From NCBI RefSeq assembly GCF_002982075.1, contig NZ_PUEJ01000006.1, positions 397,522 to 461,521 of the forward strand: a DNA stretch of 64,000 nucleotides, in the 5' to 3' direction. This document shows, piece after piece, positions 8,803-17,585 of this stretch (within the stretch, counting starts at the first letter, position 1; each line of letters begins with the position of its first letter). The notes beneath the pieces were generated by a model. The model was not told the origin of the DNA. It searched no databases and worked only from the letters and a program-made list of their open reading frames with translations. Origin of the DNA: Labrys okinawensis. GTDB lineage: Bacteria; Pseudomonadota; Alphaproteobacteria; Rhizobiales; Labraceae. Both the position numbers and the translations under genes were made by a program.

Positions 8803-9809
8803 GTGTTTCTGGCTTGAGCGGCTCCGGCTTCAAGAGCATCGGGGTGATCGGCGCCGGCGCTTTCGGTGCCGCGCTCGCCTGTGCGGCCGCACGGGCCGGC
8901 CGCCATGTCGGCCTGTGGGGCCGTGATGCAACGGCCATGGCCGAGTTGGCACAGACGCGCCGGCTGCCGAGGCTCGATGGCGTCGGCCTGCCCGAAGCCA
9001 TCCATCCCACCGCCGATCTTGCCGAGGCCGCGCGCGCCGATGCCCTGATCCTGGCGGTGCCGACCCAGGCCCTGCGCGACGTCTGCGGGCGGCTGGCCGG
9101 CACGGTCGCGGCCAATACGCCGCTCATCCTGGCTGCCAAGGGCATCGAGCGCTCCAGCGGTGAATTCGTCTCGCAGATCGCCGCCGAGATCCTGCCGGGC
9201 TGCGTTCCTGCCGTGCTCTCCGGGCCGGGCTTTGCCGCCGACATCGCCAAGGCCTATCCGACGGCCCTGACGCTGGCCTGCGCCGACGGCTCCCTCGGCG
9301 AGCGTCTTGCCAGGACCATCGGGTCGCCGACCTTCCGGCTCTACCACACGGACGATATGCGGGGCGTGGAGATCGGCGGGGCTGCCAAGAACGTGCTGGC
9401 CATCGCGGCCGGCATCGCCGCCGGGCGCGGTTTCGGCGAGAGCACGGTGGCCGCCCTCCTCGCCCGCAGCTTCGCCGAACTCACGCGCTTCGGCCTTGCC
9501 TTCGGCGCCCGCCCGGAGACGCTGGCAGGCCTGTCCGGCCTCGGCGATCTCATCCTCACCGGCACCTCCTCGCGCTCGCGCAACCGGCGCTTCGGCGAAG
9601 AGCTCGGCAAGGGCATCGGCCTGGAAACGGCCATCGCCGATGTCGGCCTGGCCGAGGGCGTCTGGACCGCCCCGATCCTGGCGCGCATGGCGGCGGACAG
9701 GCACGTCGACATGCCGATCGCCACCGCGGTCGCCGCTCTGGTGGCCGGCAAGGCCAGCGTCGACCAGGCCATCAAGCAATTGCTGTCGCGCCCGCCGCGC
9801 GCGGAGTGA
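8799..9809 (+). CDS. gpsA: glycerol-3-phosphate dehydrogenase [NAD(P)+]
   Basis: Makes sn-glycerol 3-phosphate from dihydroxyacetone phosphate for phospholipid synthesis. The Rossmann motif [13 protein letters not shown] is near residue 14, the family signatures AAKGIE and SGPGFA follow, and the [15 protein letters not shown] block holds the catalytic lysine. Length is 336 residues. The start is taken as the TTG at 8799, because AAGGGGG lies 8 bases upstream and the codon overlaps the tsaD stop as TTGA. A second TTG at 8814 is possible. Gene order tsaD-gpsA is typical of Hyphomicrobiales. Confidence 0.93.
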   Translation: MSVSGLSGSGFKSIGVIGAGAFGAALACAAARAGRHVGLWGRDATAMAELAQTRRLPRLDGVGLPEAIHPTADLAEAARADALILAVPTQALRDVCGRLAGTVAANTPLILAAKGIERSSGEFVSQIAAEILPGCVPAVLSGPGFAADIAKAYPTALTLACADGSLGERLARTIGSPTFRLYHTDDMRGVEIGGAAKNVLAIAAGIAAGRGFGESTVAALLARSFAELTRFGLAFGARPETLAGLSGLGDLILTGTSSRSRNRRFGEELGKGIGLETAIADVGLAEGVWTAPILARMAADRHVDMPIATAVAALVAGKASVDQAIKQLLSRPPRAE

Positions 9810-9834
9810 TCCTCTCAACAAACTGGAGACTGAC

Positions 9835-10185
9835 ATGACCCTGAAGCGTATCGGCGCCGGCAACCGCATGAGCGACGCCGTCATCCATGGCGACAAGATC
9901 CACCTGTCCGGCTATGTCGCCGAGACCGCGGTCGGCAAGTCGGTCAAGGAGCAGACCGCCGACATCCTCGCCCAGATCGACGAGACGCTGCGTGAGGCCG
10001 GTACCGACAAGACCAAGGTGATCAAGGCCAATATCTGGCTCACCGACATCGGCACCTGGGCCGAGATGAACGAGGCCTGGGACGCTTGGGTGGTTGCCGG
10101 CCAGGCCCCGGCCCGCGCCACGGTGGAAGCCAAGCTCGCCGGCCCCGGCCTCGACGTCGAGATCATGGTCGAAGCGGCGCTGTAA
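9835..10185 (+). CDS. RidA family protein (enamine/imine deaminase)
   Basis: Small 116-residue YjgF/YER057c/UK114 protein. Members hydrolyse reactive enamines and imines such as 2-aminoacrylate, though several subfamilies have other roles. The C-terminal part RATVEAKLAGPGLDVEIMVEA carries the conserved Arg and Glu of the family, and the middle part KVIKANIWLTDIGTWAEMNEAWDAW is typical. The ATG follows a GGAG at good spacing. It begins 25 bases after gpsA on the same strand, so it is probably in the tsaD-gpsA transcript. The subfamily is uncertain, so no symbol is given. Confidence 0.9.
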   Translation: MTLKRIGAGNRMSDAVIHGDKIHLSGYVAETAVGKSVKEQTADILAQIDETLREAGTDKTKVIKANIWLTDIGTWAEMNEAWDAWVVAGQAPARATVEAKLAGPGLDVEIMVEAAL

Positions 10186-10205
10186 GGAGCCCGCCTTCGG
10201 AACGC

Positions 10206-10514
10206 TCAGGATTTGTCGCGCCAAAGCCTCTCGAAATCCTGGCCCCCATAGAAGATGCCGTGGACGACGACCACGGCATCTTCGACCGAGAAGGCGATCG
10301 CCACACGACGTTCGAAGCCTAAAACCCGCAGACCTGCCCGAAGATCGTCGCGCTGGGTGCCCCGGAGAGGAAAGGTCTCCAACCTAAGGCAATAGTCGAT
10401 CACCCGCTCGATATACCTGCCGGCCGTCTGAGGTCCGGCCTCCGCCGCGATGTAGTGCTGCAAGTCCCGAAGATGCCGTTCCGCGCGCGGCGTAAACTTG
10501 ACCTGATGGGGCAT
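10206..10514 (-). CDS. type II toxin, RelE/ParE superfamily
   Basis: Protein of 102 residues with the ParE/RelE pattern: FTPRAERHLRDLQHYIAAEAG at the start, then RYIERVIDYCLRLETFP, a central RVLGFERRVAIAFSVED strand region and the ending VVVHGIFYGGQDFERLW. This matches ParE-type toxins, which act on gyrase or the ribosome depending on subgroup. It lies 5 bases downstream of the antitoxin gene on the same strand, the standard antitoxin-first order. No truncation is seen, so the toxin is probably functional. Confidence 0.88.
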   Translation of the reverse strand: MPHQVKFTPRAERHLRDLQHYIAAEAGPQTAGRYIERVIDYCLRLETFPLRGTQRDDLRAGLRVLGFERRVAIAFSVEDAVVVVHGIFYGGQDFERLWRDKS

Positions 10515-10519
10515 GCAGA

Positions 10520-10801
10520 TCAGGACGACTTGCCGTGAAAAGCCCGCAAATGAGCCGCCATTCGGCGTTTCAGCTCAGCGCCGTCAATGGCACGCGTCGG
10601 ATCGGCCCTATATTCGTCATAGCTTTTGACGACCTCGTCCCTCAGCCATTTTTCTAGCGCCGCATCGCGGGCCTGTAAGCTACGCAGGCCATCGCGAATA
10701 ACTTCGCTTTCGGTCGCGTATTCTCCCGAAGCGACCTTTTGCTTCACCATCTGCGCCATATCGTGGGGCAGAGTGATGCTGAGGGATTGGGTCGAGCGCA
10801 T
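10520..10801 (-). CDS. type II antitoxin, ParD/CopG (ribbon-helix-helix) family
   Basis: Protein of 93 residues. An N-terminal ribbon-helix-helix (SLSITLPHDMAQMVKQKV, then YATESEVIRDGLRSLQARD) should bind its own operator. The charged C terminus should wrap the ParE-type toxin encoded 5 bases downstream. I start at the ATG at 10801, where the domain begins; upstream in-frame codons belong to antisense of xerC. The pair probably autoregulates from the short A/T-rich region 10802-10866. It sits between ridA and xerC, two housekeeping genes, and looks like a small acquired module. Confidence 0.87.
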   Translation of the reverse strand: MRSTQSLSITLPHDMAQMVKQKVASGEYATESEVIRDGLRSLQARDAALEKWLRDEVVKSYDEYRADPTRAIDGAELKRRMAAHLRAFHGKSS

Positions 10802-10866
10802 GCTTGGGAACCTCCGATGCGCGATTCTATCACAAATGCACGATTTAATCCTACCGAGGTTTCCCT

Positions 10867-11823
10867 TTATCCCCGCGCTCTCGGATGGGCCGACTGGTAG
10901 ACCCGCATCAATTCGGTCGCATCGACCTTGGTGTAGATCTGCGTGGTCGACAGGCTCGCATGGCCGAGCAGTTCCTGGATGGAACGCAGGTCCCCCCCGC
11001 GCCCCAGCAGATGGGTGGCGAAGGAATGGCGCAGCGCATGGGGCGTGGCGCTGTCCGGCAGGCCGAGCGCACCGCGCAGATGCTGCATGGCATATTGGAT
11101 GATGCGGGGCGACAGGGGCCCCCCGCGTGCGCCCACAAAGAGTGGATCGTCCGGCCCACCCGGGAAGGGTAGGATTTTCAGATAATCCTCCACCGCCCGC
11201 GCCACCGGCGCGATCACGGGCACCGAGCGCATCTTGTTGCCCTTGCCGATGACGGTGAGACTGTCGCGCCCGCTGACCGGCGCATCCTTGCGCGTCAGGC
11301 CGAGCGCTTCGGAAATGCGCAAGCCCGCCCCGTAGCACAGCGCCAGCACGGCAGCATCGCGCGCCAGGATCCAGGGTTCGCGCGCCTCCCCCATGCGCGT
11401 ATCGGCCGAGGCCACCTTGCGGGCGGCCTCGGGGGCGAGCGGCTTGGGCAGGCTCTGCGGCAGCTTGGGCCCGCGCACGGCCGACAGCGCCGCACTGGCA
11501 CCATGGCCCTGGCGTTCGAGGAAACGGGCGAAAGCGCGTGTCGCCGCGAGCGCCCGCATCAGCGAGCGGGGCTTCAGCCCATCGGCCCGGCGCGCGGCCA
11601 GGAAGGCCCTGACGTCGCGAGGTGCAAGGGAGGCGATGTCATCCAATCCCGGCGGCTCGCCGAAATGGCCGGTCAGGAATCGCAGGAATGAGGTGACGTC
11701 GCGGTCATAGGCTTCCACCGTCTTGGGGCTCATGCGCCGCTCGACGGCGAGATAGGCAAGCCATTGCGCCTTGGCGGCGGCAAGGTCGGAGGCAGCGACG
11801 AGGATTGGCGGCGAAGCGTTCAT
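10867..11823 (-). CDS. xerC: tyrosine recombinase XerC
   Basis: Site-specific recombinase of 318 residues that, with XerD, resolves chromosome dimers at dif. The N-terminal SAM-like core-binding domain is about 12-105. The catalytic residues are all visible: R169 in GLRISEALG, K194 in GKGNKMR, H262 and R265 in HALRHSF, H288 in LLGHASL and Y297 in TTQIYTK. XerC rather than XerD is suggested by overall resemblance to Hyphomicrobiales XerC and the long N-terminal arm. The start at 11823 (MNASPPIL) is preferred over upstream codons that precede the family's N terminus. It appears monocistronic. Confidence 0.9.
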   Translation of the reverse strand: MNASPPILVAASDLAAAKAQWLAYLAVERRMSPKTVEAYDRDVTSFLRFLTGHFGEPPGLDDIASLAPRDVRAFLAARRADGLKPRSLMRALAATRAFARFLERQGHGASAALSAVRGPKLPQSLPKPLAPEAARKVASADTRMGEAREPWILARDAAVLALCYGAGLRISEALGLTRKDAPVSGRDSLTVIGKGNKMRSVPVIAPVARAVEDYLKILPFPGGPDDPLFVGARGGPLSPRIIQYAMQHLRGALGLPDSATPHALRHSFATHLLGRGGDLRSIQELLGHASLSTTQIYTKVDATELMRVYQSAHPRARG

Positions 11824-12015
11824 GCCGCCACTGTGGCGCAAAATAATGAGCAGAAGGTTTGCACTAGTTTGCCTGCTGCCACGACGCTCCGCAATGTGCC
11901 ACTGCACAAAATTCGCATGGAGTCGGGGGTCGAGCCTCGATCCGGTTTCAGTTGAAACCGCTACGGAAAGGCGTAAAATCAACGATGTACAAGTATTGCG
12001 GCCTAGGCATTTCGC

Positions 12016-12597
12016 ATGTCATTCCAATCTCTGCCGCCTGAAATCTCCCGTCTCTTGACCAACCGCGAACGCATTCTCTGGAGTGGAAGGCCCAAGCAGG
12101 GCCTGATGCTGCGCAGTTCGGATGCAGCCTTCATCCCATTCAGCTTGATGTGGGGTGGATTCGCCATCTTTTGGGAAACCACTGCGGTGATGTCCGGCGC
12201 CCCGTTCTTCTTCAGGCTCTGGGGCATTCCCTTCGTGCTGGTCGGTCTCTACCTGATCGCCGGACGCTTCTTCGCGGATGCGTGGGAACGAGGGAAAACG
12301 GCCTACGTCGTCACCAATGAGCGCGTGCTCATCGTCGGCGGACTTCTCAAGCGCACCGTTACGTCGCTCGAACTGCGGACCTTGCCGGAAATGTCGCTTT
12401 CCCTTGCCGGTGATGACAAGGGCACCTTGACCTTCGGCACCGGCTCGAATGCCACCTGGGGCCGCCTTCGATTTGGCAACCAGACCTCGCCCCCGCCCCC
12501 ACCGCAATTCGAGGGCATTCCCAATGCCGCAAAGGTGATGGCATGCATTCGTGACGCGCAGGCGGCCTTGCTGAACCCGATCGCTCGGGCGAGCTGA
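12016..12597 (+). CDS. membrane-anchored PH-like domain protein (paralog 1)
   Basis: Unassigned 193-residue protein with two hydrophobic segments (about 38-58 and 71-92) followed by a beta-rich stretch (AYVVTNERVLIVGGLL, then TSLELRTLPEMSLSL and GTLTFGTG). That stretch resembles bacterial PH-like domains found after a membrane anchor. The N terminus reads ERILWSGRPKQGLMLRSSDA and the C terminus ends in a Pro-rich linker plus QFEGIPNAAKVMACIRDAQAAL. The next gene has the same layout and the same landmarks, so the two arose by tandem duplication. Function unknown; such proteins are often envelope-associated. Confidence 0.75.
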   Translation: MSFQSLPPEISRLLTNRERILWSGRPKQGLMLRSSDAAFIPFSLMWGGFAIFWETTAVMSGAPFFFRLWGIPFVLVGLYLIAGRFFADAWERGKTAYVVTNERVLIVGGLLKRTVTSLELRTLPEMSLSLAGDDKGTLTFGTGSNATWGRLRFGNQTSPPPPPQFEGIPNAAKVMACIRDAQAALLNPIARAS

Positions 12598-12696
12598 CGA
12601 CCCAAACCTGCGTGCGGGGAATCCTGATTTCCTCTCCACTTCCTCCTCTGCGACGCCCCAGCCAGTGCGGATCGACTGGCATCGGAGAAAGACTGC

Positions 12697-13410
12697 ATGT
12701 CGGATCTGTTGTCGCCTTCCATGCCTCAGGAAATGGCGCCGCTACTGGGCAATGAAGAGTTTCTGTGGGCCGGCAAGCCGAAAGAAGGTCTGATGTTCAG
12801 GAAGTCGGACTGGCTCGCCATTCCCGTCAGCCTTGTCTTCCTCGGAATGGCCCTGAGGCCTTACTGGGATGCCCGCGGCAGGACGATGCATCCGGTGGAG
12901 ATGGCCGCCTTGGCGATCTTTGCCACGCTTGGCGTCTATTTGCTGGTCGGGCGCTTTTTCATCGATGCCTATGTGCGCCGGGACATGGTCTATGCCCTGA
13001 CCACGCACCGCGCCCTGATCATCGGTGGCTTCTTCAGCCGAAAAGTGCTGTCGATCGACCTCAGGACCTTGCAGCAGACCGCCCTCACGCAAAGACGCGA
13101 CGGCCTGGGCACCATCACCTTCGGCCCGGATGGCGGCCTCAACTCCTTGCTGGCCGGCGGCTTTTGGATCGGCGGCGTCTGGATCGACCTCATGGGCTGG
13201 CTTCGCCAAAAGCCGCAGGACGGCAGGCCCGGTCATTTCGATCGGGATGAGGACCCGCCCCCTCCCGAGCCGGCGCGGTTCGAGGCGATTCCCGATGCCG
13301 CAATGGTGATGGCGAAGATCCAGCAGGCCCAGGCGGCACTCGCCGCGCCGCCTGAAGCCCCGAATGCTGGCTCACCGGGGATCACGCCGGCATGGCAGCT
13401 CCCTCGATAG
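12697..13410 (+). CDS. membrane-anchored PH-like domain protein (paralog 2)
   Basis: 237-residue paralog of the upstream gene, 99 bases after it on the same strand. Shared landmarks are FLWAGKPKEGLMFRKSD, the two hydrophobic segments (about 45-62 and 71-92), ALTTHRALIIGGFF, LSIDLRTLQQ, GTITFGP and the end FEAIPDAAMVMAKIQQAQAAL. It differs by an insertion of about 25 residues around residues 145-170, rich in Gly and Trp, and by a longer Pro-rich tail. GGAGAAAG precedes its ATG. Both copies keep open frames, so both are probably used. Function unknown. Confidence 0.75.
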   Translation: MSDLLSPSMPQEMAPLLGNEEFLWAGKPKEGLMFRKSDWLAIPVSLVFLGMALRPYWDARGRTMHPVEMAALAIFATLGVYLLVGRFFIDAYVRRDMVYALTTHRALIIGGFFSRKVLSIDLRTLQQTALTQRRDGLGTITFGPDGGLNSLLAGGFWIGGVWIDLMGWLRQKPQDGRPGHFDRDEDPPPPEPARFEAIPDAAMVMAKIQQAQAALAAPPEAPNAGSPGITPAWQLPR

Positions 13411-13419
13411 GCCTGTTCC

Positions 13420-14706
13420 TCACTCCCCCGCCACCAGCGCCGGGGTCGCGGCCGGAGCCGCAGCCGCCGCCTCGCGTTCGCTCGACCACACCAGCACCAG
13501 CATGCACAGGCTGGAGAGGCCGAGATAGCCGCAGGCAAGCGGGAAGATGGTGCCGTCATAGGCTTCGCCGATCACCGCCCCGATCACCGCGCCCATCAGC
13601 GTGGTGACGCAGCCGATGAAGGAGGAGGCGGTGCCGGCGATGTCGCCCACCGGTTCCATCGCCAGCGCGTTGAAATTCGGCATGGTCAGGCTGAGCAGGA
13701 AATGCGCCACGCCCATGACAATGCCGAAATAGATCAGCGGCGGCCGGCCCTGGAACAGCACGGCGAGACCGAGCAGCACCATCGCCATCAGCCAGAAGCC
13801 GACCATGCCGAAGCGTGACAGCCGGTGCATGCCGAGCCGCTTCACCAGCCGGGAATTGGCGAAGGAGGCCAGGCCCATGCAGATCGCGATCAGCGCGAAG
13901 GCCAGCGGGAAGAGCGGGCCGAGCTTGTAGATGTCGGTCTCGAAGATCTGCTGGGACGAGCCGAGATAAGTCATCAGGCAGCCCATGGCGAGCCCCATCG
14001 CCAGCATGTTGGCGAAGGAGGCGCGCGTGGTCACCACCCGGCGCATGCCGCTGGCGACGGCGGGCAGCGACAGCGGCCGGCGATATTCGGGATGCAGCGT
14101 CTCGGGCATGCGCAGGCCGAACCAGAACACCACCACCAGCACCAGGCCCAGCATGCTCATGAAAATGGTGCGCCAGTCGCCCAGCATCAGGAAGGCGCTG
14201 CCCGTGGCCGGTGCGATCACCGGCACGATGATGAAGATCATCAAGGTGAGCGACATCACCCGTGCCATCTCGCGGCCCTCGTAGCGGTCACGCACGATGG
14301 CGATGGAGAGCACGCGGGCCGAACCGGCGCCGAGGCCCTGGATGGCGCGGGCGGCCAGCAACACCTCGTAGCTGGGGGCGAAGATCGCCAGGAGCGTGCC
14401 GGCGGTATAGATGCCCAGGCCGATCATCAGCACCTTGCGGCGTCCGATCGAATCGGAGATCGGCCCCCAGGCCAGCTGCATGATGGCAAAACCCGCCATA
14501 TAGGCGGTGATGATCAGCTGCATGCGGTTGGCGTCGGCAATGCCGAATTCCGACCGCACGGCGGAGAAGGCTGGCAGGAGATTGTCGATGGAGAGGGAAC
14601 TGAGCCCCATCATCAGGGCAATCACGAGAACAAACTCGGCAAAGGACGGCTGGGGTTCCCGCCGCACGGCAGGCTCCAGCGCCGTGCCGGCAACAGGACG
14701 GGGCAT
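13420..14706 (-). CDS. MFS drug-resistance transporter, Bcr/CflA type
   Basis: Inner-membrane proton-driven exporter of 428 residues with 12 expected membrane helices. The loop 2-3 motif WGPISDSIGRRKVLMIG and the helix-5 region VIAPATGSAFL are those of the DHA1 drug exporters, and the start FAEFVLVIALMMGLSSLSIDNLLPAF matches Bcr/CflA proteins. Substrates cannot be predicted. It is convergent with the PH-like gene pair, the two stops being 9 bases apart. No regulator is adjacent on the same strand. Confidence 0.87.
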   Translation of the reverse strand: MPRPVAGTALEPAVRREPQPSFAEFVLVIALMMGLSSLSIDNLLPAFSAVRSEFGIADANRMQLIITAYMAGFAIMQLAWGPISDSIGRRKVLMIGLGIYTAGTLLAIFAPSYEVLLAARAIQGLGAGSARVLSIAIVRDRYEGREMARVMSLTLMIFIIVPVIAPATGSAFLMLGDWRTIFMSMLGLVLVVVFWFGLRMPETLHPEYRRPLSLPAVASGMRRVVTTRASFANMLAMGLAMGCLMTYLGSSQQIFETDIYKLGPLFPLAFALIAICMGLASFANSRLVKRLGMHRLSRFGMVGFWLMAMVLLGLAVLFQGRPPLIYFGIVMGVAHFLLSLTMPNFNALAMEPVGDIAGTASSFIGCVTTLMGAVIGAVIGEAYDGTIFPLACGYLGLSSLCMLVLVWSSEREAAAAAPAATPALVAGE

Positions 14707-14994
14707 GGAAAACTCGGAAATGTGAAAATCTATAACCGGCGGGGCAATAAAGCGGCGCTCAGATGATCGTTCCTTAACATATCAATCGTGACGAAAAGGT
14801 GATTTTTTCGCCACAGAGGGCAAATATTTCAAGTGAATTGACGAATTTTGGGGTTGGCGAGCGCGCATCGGCTCCTTGGTCCTCCGGTGCGCGATGCAGC
14901 ATGAGCCGTTGGCTCCCAGGCGGACCAAACCAAGTGCTTGATCCGGGAACCTCAAGACAGAAAAAGCGCCTTCCCGGGAACCCGGTCCCGGATC

Positions 14995-15930
14995 TCAGCT
15001 GCACCATTGCGTGCCGCGGCGCGTCCGGGATGACGCGATGGATTCGCCCTGCCCGCTGCGGCGGAAATCGGAGGGCGACATGCCGGCGATCCTGCGGAAG
15101 CTCTTGTTGAAACCCGAGAGGGAGCCGAAGCCCGACTCCATCGCCACGCTGAGGATGTTGCCGTCGCCGCTGATCAGGCGCGCCTGCGCATAGGACAGGC
15201 GCAGCAGGCTGACATAGTCGTTCAGCGTCATGCCCGTGCATTTCTTGAACAGGCTCATGGCGTATTTGGGATGGAGGTCGGCGGCCGCCGCGATGTCGGC
15301 GCTGTCGATGTCGTCGAGGAAATTGTCGGCGATGAAGTCGCACAGGCTGCGCACATGGCGCAGCGCCTGCGGATCGGCGGCGCCAGCCTGGCCGACATGG
15401 GCATCGAGGCTCGGCACCAGGGCGTAGGGTTCGAAACGCACCCGCTCCAGCCGCAGCAGCAATTCGCTCACCGCATGTTGGGCACGCACCATATCGCCGG
15501 AGCGTGTGTAGCCGTTCCAGCGCGCGAAATTGGCGCCATCCGAAGGGTCCGTCTCGCGGATGAGCAGGGTGGCACCCGCCATCAGCCGGGCCGGCACCTC
15601 CGGGGGCAGGCGCAGCCGGAAGAAATGCACCAGCGGCAGATGCGCGCCGGCATAGATGGCGTCGTCGGAGGCATCGTCCATCTGATGCGGCAGGCCACCC
15701 CAGAACAGCACCATGTCGCCCGCCGCCAGCCTGAGCTCGTAGCCGGCCATGCGGTAATGCACCCAGCCCTGGACGATGAAGTTCACCTCGACCTGGGCGT
15801 GCCAGTGGGGCGAGAGCATGATGCGCGGCGTATTGTGGAAGGTCTGCAGCACCGTCGGCAGGTTTTCGACGCTGTTGGCCGTCGGCTGATAATAGGAGCG
15901 TTCCTGCATCTTACTTTCAGGCAAGTCCAT
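14995..15930 (-). CDS. AraC family regulator of the adjacent sugar ABC operon
   Basis: 311-residue regulator with an N-terminal cupin-like sensor (about 25-110; SPHWHAQVEVNFIVQG, then LAAGDMVLFWGGLPHQ) and a C-terminal AraC DNA-binding domain (about 205-300; LHPKYAMSLFKKCTGM and SGFGSLSGFNKSFRRIAGMSPSDFR). This architecture resembles MelR-like sugar-responsive activators. It is divergent from the sugar importer beginning at 16015 with an 84-base gap, so it most likely controls that operon. The ATG at 15930 gives the natural N terminus; an ATG seven codons in is possible. The frame is open upstream only as antisense of the binding-protein gene. Confidence 0.9.
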   Translation of the reverse strand: MDLPESKMQERSYYQPTANSVENLPTVLQTFHNTPRIMLSPHWHAQVEVNFIVQGWVHYRMAGYELRLAAGDMVLFWGGLPHQMDDASDDAIYAGAHLPLVHFFRLRLPPEVPARLMAGATLLIRETDPSDGANFARWNGYTRSGDMVRAQHAVSELLLRLERVRFEPYALVPSLDAHVGQAGAADPQALRHVRSLCDFIADNFLDDIDSADIAAAADLHPKYAMSLFKKCTGMTLNDYVSLLRLSYAQARLISGDGNILSVAMESGFGSLSGFNKSFRRIAGMSPSDFRRSGQGESIASSRTRRGTQWCS

Positions 15931-16014
15931 CTTCCCTTTATCGCAGACAGACCGTGCTGCCTGCCTAAAGTAGCTTCCCGCCACACAAGAGCAAATGAAA
16001 AGGGGAGGAATGGA

Positions 16015-17298
16015 ATGCGCAAGACGATCGGCTGCGCCGCGCTGGCACTCGCCGCGGGGCTTCACGCCACGGCCGCCTCGGCTCAATCGGGAGAAATCCG
16101 GGTCTGGAGCTGGGATATCGCCGCCGCCTCGCTGAAAGCCAATATCGAAGGCTTCAACAAGCAATATCCCAATGTGAAGGTCACGGTGGAGGATCTCGGC
16201 AACGCCCAGGTCTTCTCCAAGACCCAGGCCGGCTGCGCCGCCGGCGGGGCGGGCCTGCCCGATGTCGTCTCGATCGAGAACTACAAGGCGGAGAGCTATT
16301 GGAACCAGTTTCCCGACTGCTTCGCCGATCTCAAGCCGCTCGGCTATACGCCGGAGATCGCCGGCAAGTTCGCCGATTTCAAGCGGGCGGAACTGGAAAA
16401 GGGCGAGGCCGCCTATGCCATGCCCTGGGATTCCGGCCCGGTCGTGATGTATTACCGGCGGGATTTCTACGAAAAGGCCGGCGTCGACCCGGCAAGCATC
16501 AAGACCTGGGATGATTTCGTCGCCGCCGGCAAGAAGATCGCCGCCGCCAATCCCGGCGTGACCATGAGCGCGACCGACCTCGACGGCGACGGCACCACCG
16601 AATGGTTCCGCATGGTCGGCAACGAGCAAGGCTGCAACTATTTCTCCGCGGATGCGAGCGCCGTCACGGTCAATGCCCCCGCTTGCATCGCCGTCTACGA
16701 CAAGCTCAAGCAACTCAAGGACACGGGCACCATCATCTCGGCCGGCTGGTCCGACAAGATCCAGGCCCTCAAGGCCGGCAAGGTCGCCACCATCATGTTC
16801 GGCGGCTGGTACGAAGGCACGATCCGCACCAACGCGCCCGAGCTCGCCGGCAAATGGGGTGTCTACCGCATGCCGAGCCTGACGGCGGACGGCCCGCGCG
16901 CCGCCAATATCGGCGGCTCGTCGCTGGCGATCCCGGCCGGCTCGAAAAACAAGGAAGCGGCCTTCGCCTTCGTCAAATACGCCCTCTCCACCGATGAAGG
17001 CCAAGTCACCATGCTCAAGGCCTATGGCTTGGTGCCCTCGCTGAACTCGGCGCTGGAGGACCCCTATGTGAAGCAGGGCCAGCCCTATTGGGGCAACCAG
17101 GCGATCTGGACCGACATTCTCGCCACCCTGCCGAAGATCAAGTCGACCCACGGCACCGCCTTCCTCAACGATGCCGAGGCGGCGCTGAAGACGGTGCAGA
17201 CCAAATTCCTGGGCGGGGGCTACCCCGATGCCAAGGCGGCGCTCGACGATGCCGCCAACCAGATCTCGTCGGCCTCGGGGTTGCCGGTGGCGCAGTAG
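16015..17298 (+). CDS. sugar ABC transporter, extracellular solute-binding protein
   Basis: Periplasmic binding protein of 427 residues (family 1, CUT1 importers). A typical signal peptide ends near residue 24 (ATAASAQ). The mature start GEIRVWSWDIAAASLKANI, the ALPDVVSIEN-like block and the end region GGSSLAIPAGSKNKEAAFAFVKY are characteristic. GGAGG lies 7 bases before the ATG. The sugar cannot be read directly; the AraC regulator and the oxidoreductase fusion at the end of the operon point to a sugar, polyol or inositol-like compound. A repeat-rich gap of 287 bases separates it from the permease genes, which often lets the binding protein be made in excess. Confidence 0.92.
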   Translation: MRKTIGCAALALAAGLHATAASAQSGEIRVWSWDIAAASLKANIEGFNKQYPNVKVTVEDLGNAQVFSKTQAGCAAGGAGLPDVVSIENYKAESYWNQFPDCFADLKPLGYTPEIAGKFADFKRAELEKGEAAYAMPWDSGPVVMYYRRDFYEKAGVDPASIKTWDDFVAAGKKIAAANPGVTMSATDLDGDGTTEWFRMVGNEQGCNYFSADASAVTVNAPACIAVYDKLKQLKDTGTIISAGWSDKIQALKAGKVATIMFGGWYEGTIRTNAPELAGKWGVYRMPSLTADGPRAANIGGSSLAIPAGSKNKEAAFAFVKYALSTDEGQVTMLKAYGLVPSLNSALEDPYVKQGQPYWGNQAIWTDILATLPKIKSTHGTAFLNDAEAALKTVQTKFLGGGYPDAKAALDDAANQISSASGLPVAQ

Positions 17299-17340
17299 CG
17301 GAAGGATTTCCTGTAACCAGGCAGGAAAAGGCGCGACCCG

Positions 17341-17393
17341 CCTTCCCCACGAAGCTGGGGAAGGTGTCATTGCGCAGCAATGACGGATGGGGT
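17341..17393. repeat. REP/BIME-like palindrome in the sugar operon
   Basis: CCTTCCCCA and TGGGGAAGG form one hairpin and TCATTGC with GCAATGA a second, ending in GACGGATG. The core CATTGCGCAGCAATGACG followed by GATG recurs exactly, on the other strand, within 25649-25670. It lies right after the binding-protein gene and may stabilise or attenuate the transcript. Confidence 0.75.
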
Positions 17394-17462
17394 GTGGCGG
17401 GCAGCGCGGTAAGCATAACCATGTGGCACCACGGTTGTGCAAGCTCTTGAGAGGGTATCGCA

Positions 17463-17530
17463 TTGCCCGCCAGACCCCTCCCGACCCGACTTCGTCGGGC
17501 CACCCTCCCCAGCTTCGTGGGGAGGGAAGT
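17463..17530. repeat. second palindromic element in the sugar operon
   Basis: Two hairpins lie close together: CCCGAC with GTCGGG around the loop TTC, and CCCTCCCCA with TGGGGAGGG around GCTTCG. It resembles the element 120 bases upstream and belongs to the same broad family of C/T-rich intergenic palindromes. Confidence 0.65.
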
Positions 17531-17585
17531 TGCGCCTCATTCCGTTCGGCCTCCGGTCATCCCCCCTCCCTCGTGGAGAACACTG

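Noticed and set aside
17463..17585. A longer N terminus for the first sugar permease
   Set aside because: The extra codons fall in a palindromic intergenic element, and the usual N-terminal helix of the family begins at the ATG at 17586.
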